From: Thioglobus_C sp964448305
GTDB taxonomy: Bacteria; Pseudomonadota; Gammaproteobacteria; PS1; Pseudothioglobaceae
DNA: 64,000 bases
Assembly: GCA_964448305.1 (NCBI GenBank)
Contig: CAYUWB010000002.1
Span: 1 to 64,000 of the forward strand
Direction of reading: 5' to 3'
Shown here piece by piece: positions 1-8,394 of the stretch. Under the pieces are notes generated by a model. That model was given only the letters and a program-made list of their open reading frames with translations. It did no database searches and had not been told where the DNA came from. Numbering within the stretch: the stretch's first letter is position 1; the number at the start of each line of letters is the position of its first letter. The position numbers and the translations under genes were made by a program.

Positions 1-557
1 TCTTGCAAGGCCTCATCCATAGAAACCATTGATGGACTTTTAACAAAAAAGTGTTGTGGCAATACCCCGGAGAACAAATGATGCATGCCGTTATCAGGAT
101 CACATACACTCATAGCGCCGAAAGTATCGCCATGGTAACCACCACGAATAGTAACAAATTTATGTTTATCAATCTGATCTTTGTTGTACCAATATTGCAA
201 CGCCATTTTTAACGCCACTTCGACTGACACCGAGCCTGAATCAGTAAAAAAGACTTTGTTTAAATGCTCTGGGGTAATGGCGACTAAAGTCTTCGCTAGA
301 TCAATGGCGGGCTTGTGTGTTAAGCCACCGAACATCACATGTGACATTTTTCCTAGCTGAGTTTGTACTGCTTTATTAAGCACTGGATGATTGTAACCAT
401 GAATCGCACTCCACCAAGAACTCATGCCATCAATCACTTGAATGTCGCCTACTAAATTAAGACAAGCGCCGTCAGCTGACTCAACTAAGTAGGTTGGAAT
501 CTCATTAGGGATTTTGGCATAAGGATGCCAAATTTGCTGCTGGTCAAATGTATCCAT
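1..557 (-). CDS. bioA: Adenosylmethionine-8-amino-7-oxononanoate aminotransferase, N-terminal part (cut by window edge)
   Basis: PLP-dependent aminotransferase of biotin synthesis, using SAM to convert KAPA to DAPA in the cytoplasm. Only the first 185 codons lie in the window; the gene continues past position 1. The visible protein begins MDTFDQQQIWHPYAK, and the WHPY motif near residue 10 is typical of BioA. It then shows a DGMSSWWSAIHGY block around residue 43 and a GGYHGDTFGAMS block around residue 139, both typical of class III aminotransferases. The PLP lysine is outside the window. The ATG at 557 is the natural start because the WHPY motif follows immediately. Other class III aminotransferases are less likely given WHPY and the GGLTHKPAI segment. 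Confidence 0.9.
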   Translation of the reverse strand, partial: MDTFDQQQIWHPYAKIPNEIPTYLVESADGACLNLVGDIQVIDGMSSWWSAIHGYNHPVLNKAVQTQLGKMSHVMFGGLTHKPAIDLAKTLVAITPEHLNKVFFTDSGSVSVEVALKMALQYWYNKDQIDKHKFVTIRGGYHGDTFGAMSVCDPDNGMHHLFSGVLPQHFFVKSPSMVSMDEALQ

Positions 558-585
558 ACAGCTGCATTTTACTGATACTGCTTTA

Positions 586-1254
586 TTATAGGTAGTCTTT
601 CAACTCGGCCATTGAGTCAATCACTAAATCAGGGTTGGTGTCACGAATATCATTGCCATGGTTATAGCCATACGACATACAAATAATTTCAAATCCTGCA
701 GCACGAGAGGCTTTAACATCGCTAATTGAATCCCCTAGCATCATTGAGTCTTGTGGCTCAACGCCGAAGTGTTTAGCGGCATGTAACAATGGCAACGGGT
801 CTGGCTTTTTCTTGGCTAAGGTATCGCCAGAAATTACAATACCAAAGTCATTAAAAATACCAAGATCTTTTAATAACGGATGGGTAAATTGTTCAGCTTT
901 ATTAGTAACACAACCTAGTGTGTATCCTTGTGATTTTAAATAATCCAAGCCTTCTCTTACGCCCTCATACAATGAAGATCGACCTGAAGTATTCTGTGCA
1001 TATAATTCTAAAAAAATCGGATAGGCTTTATCAAAATCAGCTTTATCGACTATACCTTCAAGCTCACCCGTGAGTGTGCGCTCTACCAATTTTGGCACGC
1101 CATTACCTACCCAATGACGAACCTGAGCTTCACCCCATTTTTCTTTACCCATGGCCACCATTAGCTCATCAACACAATAGGCCAAATCAGGCACACTATC
1201 GACCAATGTGCCATCAACATCAATCATGATTAATTTAGGGTTAAATCTTTTCAT
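586..1254 (-). CDS. gph: Phosphoglycolate phosphatase (HAD family)
   Basis: HAD-superfamily hydrolase that dephosphorylates 2-phosphoglycolate, a by-product of RuBisCO oxygenation and DNA repair. The nucleophile motif DVDGTLVDS is at residues 12-20, the motif III lysine lies in KKKPDPLP near residue 149, and the acidic motif GDSISD is near residue 173. At 222 aa the length is normal for Gph. The cap domain lies between motifs I and II, as in the Gph/PGMB-like subclass. It runs opposite to proC with about 70 bp between the two starts. Substrate is assigned by family resemblance; related HAD phosphatases cannot be fully excluded. In an autotroph the photorespiratory salvage role would be relevant. 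Confidence 0.85.
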   Translation of the reverse strand: MKRFNPKLIMIDVDGTLVDSVPDLAYCVDELMVAMGKEKWGEAQVRHWVGNGVPKLVERTLTGELEGIVDKADFDKAYPIFLELYAQNTSGRSSLYEGVREGLDYLKSQGYTLGCVTNKAEQFTHPLLKDLGIFNDFGIVISGDTLAKKKPDPLPLLHAAKHFGVEPQDSMMLGDSISDVKASRAAGFEIICMSYGYNHGNDIRDTNPDLVIDSMAELKDYL

Positions 1255-1324
1255 TATTATCCTTGTATTGTTAACAGGTAGTATTTAGGTAGAATATGCA
1301 ATCTAATATGTTTGAGATATTTTA

Positions 1325-2155
1325 ATGCAAAACTCTACTACAATCGGTTTTATTGGCGCAGGCAATATGGCTTATGCACTAATTTCTGGCCTAATTCGTA
1401 ACGGCTTTAATGCGCAAAACATTATGTTAAGCGATACCGATACCGAGCTATTGTCCCAACGACATGCTGAATTTAACCTTGAAGTTTTTACGGATAATGT
1501 TGAGTTGGCTAGTCAATGCGATGTTGTTGTGTTTGCAGTTAAACCACAAATATTATCTATCGTTTGTAAAGAGTTGCAAACACACATTGACCACCAACCT
1601 TTAATGATTTCAATTGCAGCAGGTGTTCGAGCCACAGACATTAATCGCTGGTTGGGTGGTGATACAGCGATTGTGCGTAGCATGCCAAATACACCAGCCT
1701 TACTTGGTAAGGGTGCAACTGGCATGGTGGCGAATGACGCTGTGAGTGGTAAACAAAAAGCCTTAGCTGAGCAAATACTTGGCGCAGTAAGTGAGTGTTT
1801 GTGGGTAGAAGATGAAAAAATGCTTGACGCTGTGACCGCACTCTCGGGCAGTGGCCCTGCTTATTTCTTTTTGATGATTGAATCGATGGCAAAAGCAGGT
1901 GTTGCACTCGGTTTAGACGAGAAAACTGCCGAACAACTCAGTATTCAAACTGCACTTGGTGCTAGCATGATGGCTAGCAAGGGCGAAGATTCTGCACATG
2001 AATTACGCGCCAAAGTTACCTCACCAAATGGCACCACACAAGCGGCGATTGAAAGTTTCCAAGATCAGAACCTTGAGATGATTGTGTCTCATGCAATGCG
2101 TGCTGCTTTTGATCGTGCTCGGGAAATGGGATCTGAATTAGGCGACGATGACTAA
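1325..2155 (+). CDS. proC: Pyrroline-5-carboxylate reductase
   Basis: Last step of proline synthesis, reducing 1-pyrroline-5-carboxylate with NAD(P)H in the cytoplasm. The Rossmann motif GFIGAGNMAYAL is at residues 8-19. The dimerisation/active-site region carries SGSGPAYFF near residue 179 and the C-terminal signature TSPNGTTQAAIESF near residue 233. The length of 276 aa is normal. Its stop codon overlaps the start of the next gene by 8 nt (ATGACTAA), so proC, the small membrane protein and the DsrS-like gene probably form one transcript. Confidence 0.95.
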   Translation: MQNSTTIGFIGAGNMAYALISGLIRNGFNAQNIMLSDTDTELLSQRHAEFNLEVFTDNVELASQCDVVVFAVKPQILSIVCKELQTHIDHQPLMISIAAGVRATDINRWLGGDTAIVRSMPNTPALLGKGATGMVANDAVSGKQKALAEQILGAVSECLWVEDEKMLDAVTALSGSGPAYFFLMIESMAKAGVALGLDEKTAEQLSIQTALGASMMASKGEDSAHELRAKVTSPNGTTQAAIESFQDQNLEMIVSHAMRAAFDRAREMGSELGDDD

Positions 2156-2561
2156 CGAATCCGATGGATTGGTTGTCCAAATAAAAACATCGAAAATTTA
2201 CTTAGCCATTAGTCTTGGCGTTTATTTATTAAGTCTTTTTAGTGCCTGGCATTACTTCTACAATCTTTGGCTAAGCTTGGCTATTAGCCTTGTTTTGTCA
2301 CTATGGCTGGTTAATTTCCTACCTAAAAACGTATTGCTCACAAAGCCTCATTCGATTACTAAAATCGCACTCAATAAAAAACAAATTGCAATAGAAAAAA
2401 ACAACCAATCTAGTCAACAATACCCTTGGTTTTATCCGGCATATCAATCTCGATTTTTGGTGATAATTGAGGCTGGAAAAGAATCGGTTGTCATCTTTAA
2501 AGACGCCATAGATTCTCAGTCACTCTCAAAAATTAACCGATACCTGAATGCTAACACCTGA
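2148..2561 (+). CDS. Small membrane protein, YgfX/CptA-like
   Basis: A 137-aa protein with two adjacent hydrophobic segments (about residues 15-35 and 40-55), followed by a soluble C-terminal half rich in aromatic and basic residues. The layout (short N-terminus, two membrane helices, C-terminal part ending in an FKDAIDSQSLSKINRYL-like helix) resembles the YgfX (CptA) family of inner-membrane proteins. The match is by architecture and a weak terminal motif only. It overlaps proC by 8 nt and the DsrS-like gene by 14 nt, so translation of the three is probably coupled. In E. coli ygfX follows the SdhE-family gene ygfY; no ygfY-like gene is visible here. Function should be treated as unknown. 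Confidence 0.6.
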   Translation: MTNESDGLVVQIKTSKIYLAISLGVYLLSLFSAWHYFYNLWLSLAISLVLSLWLVNFLPKNVLLTKPHSITKIALNKKQIAIEKNNQSSQQYPWFYPAYQSRFLVIIEAGKESVVIFKDAIDSQSLSKINRYLNANT

Positions 2562-3588
2562 AGATACACTTAGACTCAATGTGCTCATTTCAACTTGTGT
2601 GGCGATTCGAGTAGATGTTTATAAATTGGTCGTCGTTGGTCTGACAAAAGACAGAAAAGAACAAGCCATTAGTCTAAACCCGGATGGTGATAGTAGTAAG
2701 TATATCCAGGCTGTACAAAAGCTATTAGTCTCTAAAGTTCTTGGCAGTATGGGTGGTTACCCATCATATTTAAAACGATGGTCTAGAATGGGGCAAGTAA
2801 GTTCAAGTAATTTGGGTTCATTGTTAAAAATTGGCAATATTGAAGCAGTTGTTGCTGTCGCCAACTCTCAAAATTTAGACGATGAAGTGCTAGATCTAGT
2901 TTGGTGGTGCGCTACCAATACTGACCAACAAGCAGAAATTGGGCGATTTTTACTCACACGAGATTTTGTGGTGAGGCACGCTGTTGGCAAGCAAATCGCT
3001 CATTACTTATTAGAATTTTTACCTTTTACAGATGACACGACGCAACTAATTGACACTACTAACTTGCTCTTGCAAGACGATTTAATCTCTCAAGAAGCTA
3101 AAGATAGATTGTGGAAACAAGGTATGCGAAAAACTGCATTTTTAGTCGGTTTTATCGAACGAATGAAAGACAACTTGCCAAACAATGACAATACTGTGGC
3201 ACTTAACTTAAACAGTAAAGAGCTTGACTGTGTTAGCACGGAACAAGGTCAAATTATGCTAAAAACCATCGCTCACATTTTAAAAAAAATCAACCAAGAG
3301 CATGTTTTGTATCGCACACTAGAAGTTTTAGGTGCTTGCTTGTCACACCCAATGATTCAACCTTTGGATCAAATTGAGGCTTTGCAAAATCAGGCGCAAA
3401 CCGTATCAGAAACATTAGGCTTGGATGATGAAAAAATTAAAGCACGATTATTACTTGCTGGTGTTAATGAACGATTGGCTGTGAGCACGATTTCTGCCCA
3501 TGGCTTAGCTGGATCAGCCATTCGTAAAAAATTAGCCAATGTGCTTAACCCAATTCAGGATGCTTTAAAACTTCTAACTACCCCATAG
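2548..3588 (+). CDS. dsrS: DsrS-like sulfur metabolism protein
   Basis: A 346-aa soluble protein without signal peptide or membrane segment. The N-terminus (MLTPEDTLRLNVLI), the segment LGSMGGYPSYLKRWSRMGQ near residue 66 and the block LEFLPFTDD near residue 155 match what I recall of DsrS, a cytoplasmic protein encoded at the end of the dsr operon in Allochromatium vinosum and widespread in sulfur oxidisers using reverse Dsr. Its biochemical role is not firmly known. Here it sits with proC and a YgfX-like gene, not beside dsrAB, which is not in the window. The 3' end overlaps rsmE on the other strand by 15 nt. The assignment rests on remembered motif resemblance, so it is moderately sure. 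Confidence 0.7.
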   Translation: MLTPEDTLRLNVLISTCVAIRVDVYKLVVVGLTKDRKEQAISLNPDGDSSKYIQAVQKLLVSKVLGSMGGYPSYLKRWSRMGQVSSSNLGSLLKIGNIEAVVAVANSQNLDDEVLDLVWWCATNTDQQAEIGRFLLTRDFVVRHAVGKQIAHYLLEFLPFTDDTTQLIDTTNLLLQDDLISQEAKDRLWKQGMRKTAFLVGFIERMKDNLPNNDNTVALNLNSKELDCVSTEQGQIMLKTIAHILKKINQEHVLYRTLEVLGACLSHPMIQPLDQIEALQNQAQTVSETLGLDDEKIKARLLLAGVNERLAVSTISAHGLAGSAIRKKLANVLNPIQDALKLLTTP

Positions 3589-4290
3589 TAACTGCATGTT
3601 TGCAATGGCTGCTAGCGATGCAGTTTCAGTTCTGAGTACACGCGAACCCAACAACAACGACCGATAACCAGCCTGAGTGGCTTGGGTAATTTCTGCCTCA
3701 CTTAAACCGCCTTCTGGGCCAATTAAAATTGTGGCCTTATTAATTAATGGCATATCCATTAGTGTTTGTTCTGCTCGATGATGCAAAACAAAACCATTAG
3801 CAGCTGGCATTTGTAAAAACTCACTCAGATTTACCGGAGCCAACACTTCTGGCACAACTGATCGACCTGATTGTTCACACGCGCCAATGGCAATTTTTTG
3901 CCAATGTGATTGACGTTTTTGCAGCTTATCGCCTTTGAGTTTGACCACACAGCGCTCAGTCAAAATAGGGGCAATTGTGCTCACTCCTAACTCAACGGCT
4001 TTTTGTATTAAAAAATCCATCTTTTCACCTTTGGCCACCCCTTGTGCTAGAGTTAAATTAAGCTTTGATTCAGACAGATTTTCTTCTTTACTTATCAGTT
4101 TAACCACACAGTCTTTTTTTGCTTTGAGCACCTCAGCAGTGTAACTAAACCCATCGCCATTAAACAAAGTAATGCTTTGCCCTTGCGGAAAGCGCAACAC
4201 TTTGGTCAAATGATGTGCAGCATAAGAATCTAGCGTTAATTCATCGCCAATATTCAAAGGGGTATTTTGGTACAAACGAACGTGTTTCAT
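3574..4290 (-). CDS. rsmE: 16S rRNA (uracil1498-N3)-methyltransferase
   Basis: SPOUT-class methyltransferase that modifies U1498 of 16S rRNA with SAM. The trefoil-knot motifs are visible near the C-terminus: ILIGPEGGLSEAEI and then LGSRVLRTETASLAAI. The N-terminal PUA-like part carries HHLTKVLRF. I start it at the ATG at 4290 (MKHVRLYQN), which matches family N-termini. An in-frame ATG 45 nt further upstream would add an unusual cysteine-containing extension and nearly touch the divergent pepP start. The product is 238 aa, a normal length. The 3' end overlaps the DsrS-like gene on the opposite strand by 15 nt. Confidence 0.92.
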   Translation of the reverse strand: MKHVRLYQNTPLNIGDELTLDSYAAHHLTKVLRFPQGQSITLFNGDGFSYTAEVLKAKKDCVVKLISKEENLSESKLNLTLAQGVAKGEKMDFLIQKAVELGVSTIAPILTERCVVKLKGDKLQKRQSHWQKIAIGACEQSGRSVVPEVLAPVNLSEFLQMPAANGFVLHHRAEQTLMDMPLINKATILIGPEGGLSEAEITQATQAGYRSLLLGSRVLRTETASLAAIANMQLLWGS

Positions 4291-4323
4291 GGTATCTTTG
4301 TGCGCTACAAATAGTTTACAAAA

Positions 4324-5547
4324 ATGATACATCAAAACAGAAGAAAAGAATTGCTAAGCCAGATTGATGACAATGGTGTTGTCGTTATCTCAACCAATCC
4401 TGAACAATTTAGAAATGGCGATGTCACCTTTCCCTTTAGGCCAGATAGCAATTTCTTTTACCTGACCGGATTTCAAGAGCCACAAGCAGTTGCTGTCATC
4501 AGTCGAAACACTTACACCATGTTTCTAAGGGACAGAGACCCTGATCGTGAAATTTGGGATGGAGAACGTCTAGGTCTTGCAGATGCCCCAGAAATTCTAA
4601 AACTTGAAAAGGCTTTGAATATTAACTCATTAGAAGAGCATTTATCAAAATTAATCACAGCAGAAAATGTTGTTTATTTCGACGAAAAGCCTTGTGACCT
4701 TGATAGAAATCTTGGAGACTTGCTCTCCAGCTACACGATTAAAAGCCTACAAGAACCCTTACATGAAATGCGTTTAATCAAAGATGAATTTGAAGTCAAA
4801 GTCATGCAAAAAGCAGCTTATATTTCAATGGTAGCTCACGTACTTGCCATGCAACACGTATCTCCTAATATGTTCGAGTACGAACTCCAAAGTATATTTG
4901 ACGGACACTTTGTTAAAAACAATGCGATACATGCCTATACTCCTATCGTTGCAGGTGGTAAAAATGCATGCATATTACACTACATAGAAAACAACAAGCC
5001 GCTCCAAGATGGTGATTTAGTATTGATTGATGCAGGCTGTGAGTTTGAGAATTATGCTAGCGATATTACACGCACTCTACCAGTTAACGGTCGTTTTAGT
5101 AAGGCACAAAAACAGATTTACCAAATAGTACTAGAGGCACAATTAGCAGCCATTGATAGCATCAAGCCTGGTGCAAGTGTACACAAGCCACATAAAGTCG
5201 CCTCAAGTATTATTCAGCAAGGGCTTGAATCGCTAGGACTTTTAGCGCCAGGTGAGCCATTATCAAACTTTTATATGCATGGTACTGGCCATTGGTTAGG
5301 TATGGATGTACATGACGTCGGAAAATATCAACACAACCAACAGCACCGTAAATTTGAAGAAGGTATGGTAATCACTGTTGAACCTGGTATTTACATTCGC
5401 AAGAATGATAAAATCAACCCTATTTATCACGATATCGGCATTAGAATTGAAGATGATGTCTTGGTGACAAATGATGGCAACACAGTCTTAACTGAACAAC
5501 TTGCTAAAACCATTGATGAAATTGAAACCTTAATGAATGAAAATTGA
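4324..5547 (+). CDS. pepP: Xaa-Pro aminopeptidase (aminopeptidase P)
   Basis: Mn-dependent M24 metallopeptidase that removes N-terminal residues preceding proline. An N-terminal AMP_N domain (RRKELLSQ onward) is followed by the pita-bread catalytic domain. The five metal ligands can be placed: Asp near 236 (VLIDAG), Asp near 247 (SDITRT), His near 323 (GTGHWLG), Glu near 353 (VEPGIYI) and Glu near 376 (RIEDD). At 407 aa it is somewhat shorter than E. coli PepP (about 440) but no core motif is missing. It starts 33 bp from the divergent rsmE start and is followed after 3 nt by trpD, suggesting a pepP-trpD-orn-ispE transcript. Confidence 0.93.
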   Translation: MIHQNRRKELLSQIDDNGVVVISTNPEQFRNGDVTFPFRPDSNFFYLTGFQEPQAVAVISRNTYTMFLRDRDPDREIWDGERLGLADAPEILKLEKALNINSLEEHLSKLITAENVVYFDEKPCDLDRNLGDLLSSYTIKSLQEPLHEMRLIKDEFEVKVMQKAAYISMVAHVLAMQHVSPNMFEYELQSIFDGHFVKNNAIHAYTPIVAGGKNACILHYIENNKPLQDGDLVLIDAGCEFENYASDITRTLPVNGRFSKAQKQIYQIVLEAQLAAIDSIKPGASVHKPHKVASSIIQQGLESLGLLAPGEPLSNFYMHGTGHWLGMDVHDVGKYQHNQQHRKFEEGMVITVEPGIYIRKNDKINPIYHDIGIRIEDDVLVTNDGNTVLTEQLAKTIDEIETLMNEN

Positions 5548-5550
5548 CCC

Positions 5551-6570
5551 ATGAATATACAACAAGCAATAAAAGCAGTAATCGCAAAACAAGATCTAAC
5601 CGAAGATGAGATGCACGCAGTGATGAGCGACATCATGACAGGCAAAACCACCGACGCACAAATTGGTGGTTTTTTAGTCGGCTTATCAATGAAAGGTGAA
5701 ACTGTTGCTGAAATTACCGCTGCTGCCAAAGTGATGCGATCGTTGGCAACCGGTGTACAAATACACCATCCAAAATATTTGGTTGACACCTGTGGCACAG
5801 GCGGCGATGGTTTGGGTTTGTTTAATATTTCAACTGCTTGTGCTTTTGTCGTGGCCAGTGCTGGTGGTCAAGTCGCCAAGCACGGTAATCGAAGTATTTC
5901 TTCTAAATCAGGTAGTGCTGATGTCTTGGAAGCAGCAGGTGTTAACCTGGACATGAGCCCGGATAAAATCAGCAAATGTGTTGAAAAAATTGGCGTTGGC
6001 TTCATGTTTGCACCCGCACATCACTCTGCCATGAAATACGCCATCGGCGCACGAAAAGACTTGGCCGTTCGTACTATTTTTAATGTCTTAGGTCCACTGA
6101 CTAATCCAGCAAAAGCACCACATCAAGTCATGGGTGTGTATGACAAAGCCCTAGTTGAGCCGATTGCCAATGTACTCAAAGGTCTTGGCTCTAAGCATGT
6201 AATGGTGGTACATTCTAAAGATGGTTTGGATGAAATCTCGATTGCGGACGATACTTATGTTGCAGAATTAAAAGATGGCTCAGTCACTACTTACACCATT
6301 AACCCGACAGAGTTTGGTTTGCCTTTAGGGGATTTAAACGATATTAAGGCTGATGATGCTGAGAGTTCACTCAAATTAATCCAACAAGCACTTGATGGCA
6401 AAGATGGTGCTGCAAAAAATATTATTGCCATGAATGCAGGTGCTGCTATTTATGTATCGGGTATGGCTAAATCTCTACAGGCTGGTATCAACACCGCACT
6501 TGAGATTTTAAACGGTGGCGCTGCTCACCAAAAACTAGACGACTTTGTGCGTGAATCAACCGGCTGTTAA
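5551..6570 (+). CDS. trpD: Anthranilate phosphoribosyltransferase
   Basis: Tryptophan pathway enzyme that joins anthranilate to PRPP, giving phosphoribosyl-anthranilate and PPi. The PRPP-binding glycine loop DTCGTGGDG is near residue 80, KHGNRSISSKSGSADVLE follows near residue 108, and the metal-binding DE pair lies in DGLDEIS near residue 225. The length of 339 aa is normal for the stand-alone enzyme; there is no fused TrpG domain. The gene follows pepP after 3 nt and precedes orn after 18 nt. It lies apart from other trp genes in this window. Confidence 0.96.
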   Translation: MNIQQAIKAVIAKQDLTEDEMHAVMSDIMTGKTTDAQIGGFLVGLSMKGETVAEITAAAKVMRSLATGVQIHHPKYLVDTCGTGGDGLGLFNISTACAFVVASAGGQVAKHGNRSISSKSGSADVLEAAGVNLDMSPDKISKCVEKIGVGFMFAPAHHSAMKYAIGARKDLAVRTIFNVLGPLTNPAKAPHQVMGVYDKALVEPIANVLKGLGSKHVMVVHSKDGLDEISIADDTYVAELKDGSVTTYTINPTEFGLPLGDLNDIKADDAESSLKLIQQALDGKDGAAKNIIAMNAGAAIYVSGMAKSLQAGINTALEILNGGAAHQKLDDFVRESTGC

Positions 6571-6588
6571 AAACAAGGAATTGTAAAA

Positions 6589-7131
6589 ATGGATAAAGAT
6601 ACGAACCTAATTTGGATCGATTTAGAAATGACTGGTTTATTGCCAGAAAAAGATGTCATTATTGAAATCGCCACTATCGTCACCGATAAAGACCTCAACG
6701 TATTAGCCGAAGGTCCAGCACTGGCCATTCACCAAAGTAGCACAATTCTAGCGGGTATGGATGAATGGAACACTGAACACCATGGTAGTTCTGGCTTGGT
6801 TCAACGCGTTAAAGACAGTGATATTTCCACCAAGCAAGCGGAAATCCAAACCCTAGATTTTTTACAAGAATACGTCAATCCAGGCGCCTCGCCAATGTGT
6901 GGCAATACCATTTGCCAGGACAGAAGATTTCTTTACAACTACATGCCTAAGTTAGAGCAATTTTTCCACTATCGACACATTGATGTCACCACTCTAAAAG
7001 AGCTGGTGGTACGTTGGAAGCCTGAAGCAGTCATGGTGCGCGAGGGTGAATCAGCCCACCTGGCATTGTCTGACATCCACGATTCAATTAAAGAGCTTAA
7101 ACATTATCGAGAAACCTTTATTGATGTCTAA
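6589..7131 (+). CDS. orn: Oligoribonuclease
   Basis: DEDDh 3'-5' exoribonuclease that degrades short RNA oligonucleotides, and pGpG from c-di-GMP turnover, to mononucleotides. ExoI motif IDLEMTGL is at residues 11-18. The ExoII region GNTICQDRRFLYNYMP is near residue 105, and the ExoIII His and Asp are in HLALSDIHDSI near residue 157. The length of 180 aa is exactly typical. A ribosome-binding purine run (aaggaatt) precedes the ATG. The end overlaps ispE by 8 nt. Confidence 0.96.
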   Translation: MDKDTNLIWIDLEMTGLLPEKDVIIEIATIVTDKDLNVLAEGPALAIHQSSTILAGMDEWNTEHHGSSGLVQRVKDSDISTKQAEIQTLDFLQEYVNPGASPMCGNTICQDRRFLYNYMPKLEQFFHYRHIDVTTLKELVVRWKPEAVMVREGESAHLALSDIHDSIKELKHYRETFIDV

Positions 7132-7960
7132 TACCTGGCACTCCCCTGCAAAGATCAACTTATTTTTGCACATCAATTCTAAACGAGACGACGGCTACCA
7201 CAATCTACAAAGTATTTTCCAGTTGCTGGATTATTGTGACGAGCTTAATTTCGACATCCGCCAAGATGGCATTATCAATCGCACCAGTGGTAATGAAACC
7301 ATCCCTGAAGAACAAGATCTTATTATCAAAGCTGCCAAAGCACTACAAAATGCAAGCGGTACAAAACTTGGCGTTGATATTTCAGTCATCAAAAACATTC
7401 CTGCTGGTGGCGGTTTGGGCGGTGGTAGCTCAAATGCCGCCACCACACTGATTGCACTCAACCAATTATGGAATACAAAATATTCAAAACAACAGCTCGC
7501 AAAAATCGGTTTGGCGCTCGGTGCCGATGTGCCTATTTTTCTCGCTGGACACAGCGCTTGGGCGGAAGGTGTAGGCGAGATACTCACCCCAATGACATTG
7601 CCAAAACACTATTTTTTGGTGCTCTCAATCAATAAACACATTTCCACCAAAGAAATATTCTCACACAAATCATTGACAATGACACCATTGATAGGGAAAA
7701 TATGCGACTTCTCAGAGTTAATCAATCCACATAATGATTGTCTTGAGGCAGCCATAGATTTAGAGGGCGAAGTTTTAGAAGCGTTAACACATCTAAAAAC
7801 CGCTATAAATTATCTATATCAGCCAAGGATGACTGGCACAGGCAGCTGTGTTTTTGTAGAATTTAAACATGAGAAGGATGCGTTGGTAGCGCTTAAAAAT
7901 TTACCAAACCAATGGTCAGGTTTTGTCGCACAAGCGCTAAACACTTCACCATCACCTTAA
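7124..7960 (+). CDS. ispE: 4-diphosphocytidyl-2-C-methyl-D-erythritol kinase
   Basis: GHMP kinase of the MEP isoprenoid pathway, phosphorylating CDP-ME with ATP. The N-terminal SPAKINLFLHI block, the glycine-rich ATP loop PAGGGLGGGSSNAA near residue 90 and the C-terminal TGTGSCVF motif identify it. The frame stays open further upstream, but the ATG at 7124 places the SPAKINLFL motif at residue 6, as in the family, and gives 278 aa. It overlaps orn by 8 nt. The tRNA-Gln gene starts at the very next base after its stop codon, and prs follows, so the common gammaproteobacterial ispE-tRNA-prs order is kept. Confidence 0.94.
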   Translation: MSNTWHSPAKINLFLHINSKRDDGYHNLQSIFQLLDYCDELNFDIRQDGIINRTSGNETIPEEQDLIIKAAKALQNASGTKLGVDISVIKNIPAGGGLGGGSSNAATTLIALNQLWNTKYSKQQLAKIGLALGADVPIFLAGHSAWAEGVGEILTPMTLPKHYFLVLSINKHISTKEIFSHKSLTMTPLIGKICDFSELINPHNDCLEAAIDLEGEVLEALTHLKTAINYLYQPRMTGTGSCVFVEFKHEKDALVALKNLPNQWSGFVAQALNTSPSP

Positions 7961-8035
7961 TGGGCTGTCGCCAAGCGGTAAGGCAACGGGTTTTGATCCC
8001 GTCATGCGCAGGTTCAAATCCTGCCAGCCCAGCCA
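7961..8035 (+). tRNA. tRNA-Gln (anticodon UUG)
   Basis: A complete cloverleaf of 75 nt with encoded CCA. The acceptor strand TGGGCTG pairs with CAGCCCA, the D arm is normal, and the anticodon loop TTTTGAT has TTG at 7993-7995. The T arm carries GGTTCAAATCC. The sequence is close to enterobacterial tRNA-Gln. It begins immediately after the ispE stop codon and is probably processed from that transcript. A structured element follows directly downstream. Confidence 0.97.
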
Positions 8036-8043
8036 TTTTCTGC

Positions 8044-8156
8044 TGCGTCTTTTTTTCTTGAACGGCGTCGAATCCTAAAAAATTTTCAATCACATAGCAA
8101 CATCTATGCTCAATCAAATTTTTGAACATTCTCCTTGTTCAAGAAAAAAATACTTG
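8044..8156. other. Structured element A downstream of tRNA-Gln
   Basis: A perfect 14-bp inverted repeat (8050-8063 with 8137-8150, core CTTGAAC/GTTCAAG extended by T7/A7) encloses about 73 nt. At its tip is a small hairpin, CATAG 8093-8097 with CTATG 8104-8108. The element aligns without gaps to a second copy after the other tRNA gene of the window, offset 3322 nt, with changes that keep the stems paired. It may act as a terminator or processing structure, or be a structured RNA; I do not recognise a named family. Confidence 0.55.
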
Positions 8157-8184
8157 CATAAAAAATATTCGTAAATTTTACAAA

Positions 8185-8313
8185 TACATCTAAAAACACC
8201 CAAAACCTCAACTAAAAACCCATAAAAATGATGATTTTTATGCCAAAAATGGCATTTTAAGGGTGTTATTGGCCTTACCTATAATGCAAATTGAAAAAAA
8301 TCGGAAATTTTAA
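8185..8313 (-). repeat. Intergenic repeat, copy 1 (upstream of prs)
   Basis: Read on the minus strand, this stretch begins with an ATTTCCGA motif (8308-8301 region), then an AT-rich spacer, then ATAGGTAAGGCC and later CATTTTTATGGGTTTTTAG. The same order of motifs occurs on the plus strand at about 19038-19190. It contains two overlapping hairpins that cannot form together: CATAAAAAT/ATTTTTATG (8221-8229 with 8234-8242) and ATGCCA/TGGCAT (8240-8245 with 8250-8255). No open reading frame is supported. The similarity was aligned by eye and is diverged. Confidence 0.4.
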
Positions 8314-8357
8314 TAATTATCAAAGAAATATGGATAAAAACTGTTTTTTTATCGTAG

Positions 8358-8363
8358 TATAAT
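8358..8363 (+). promoter_or_regulatory. Probable -10 element of prs
   Basis: TATAAT lies 31 nt before the prs ATG and would give a leader of about 25 nt. No good -35 hexamer is visible at 16-18 nt spacing, so the site may depend on an activator or on weak -35 contacts. The repeat upstream would be outside a transcript started here. Confidence 0.4.
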
Positions 8364-8394
8364 TCAAGCACTTTAATGGCCATTATTAATACTT

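Noticed and set aside
7893..8129. Minus-strand open frame across tRNA-Gln and element A, reading AGLAGFEPAHDGIKTRCLTA
   Set aside because: It is the well-known spurious translation of the antisense strand of a tRNA gene. The tRNA and ispE explain the DNA.
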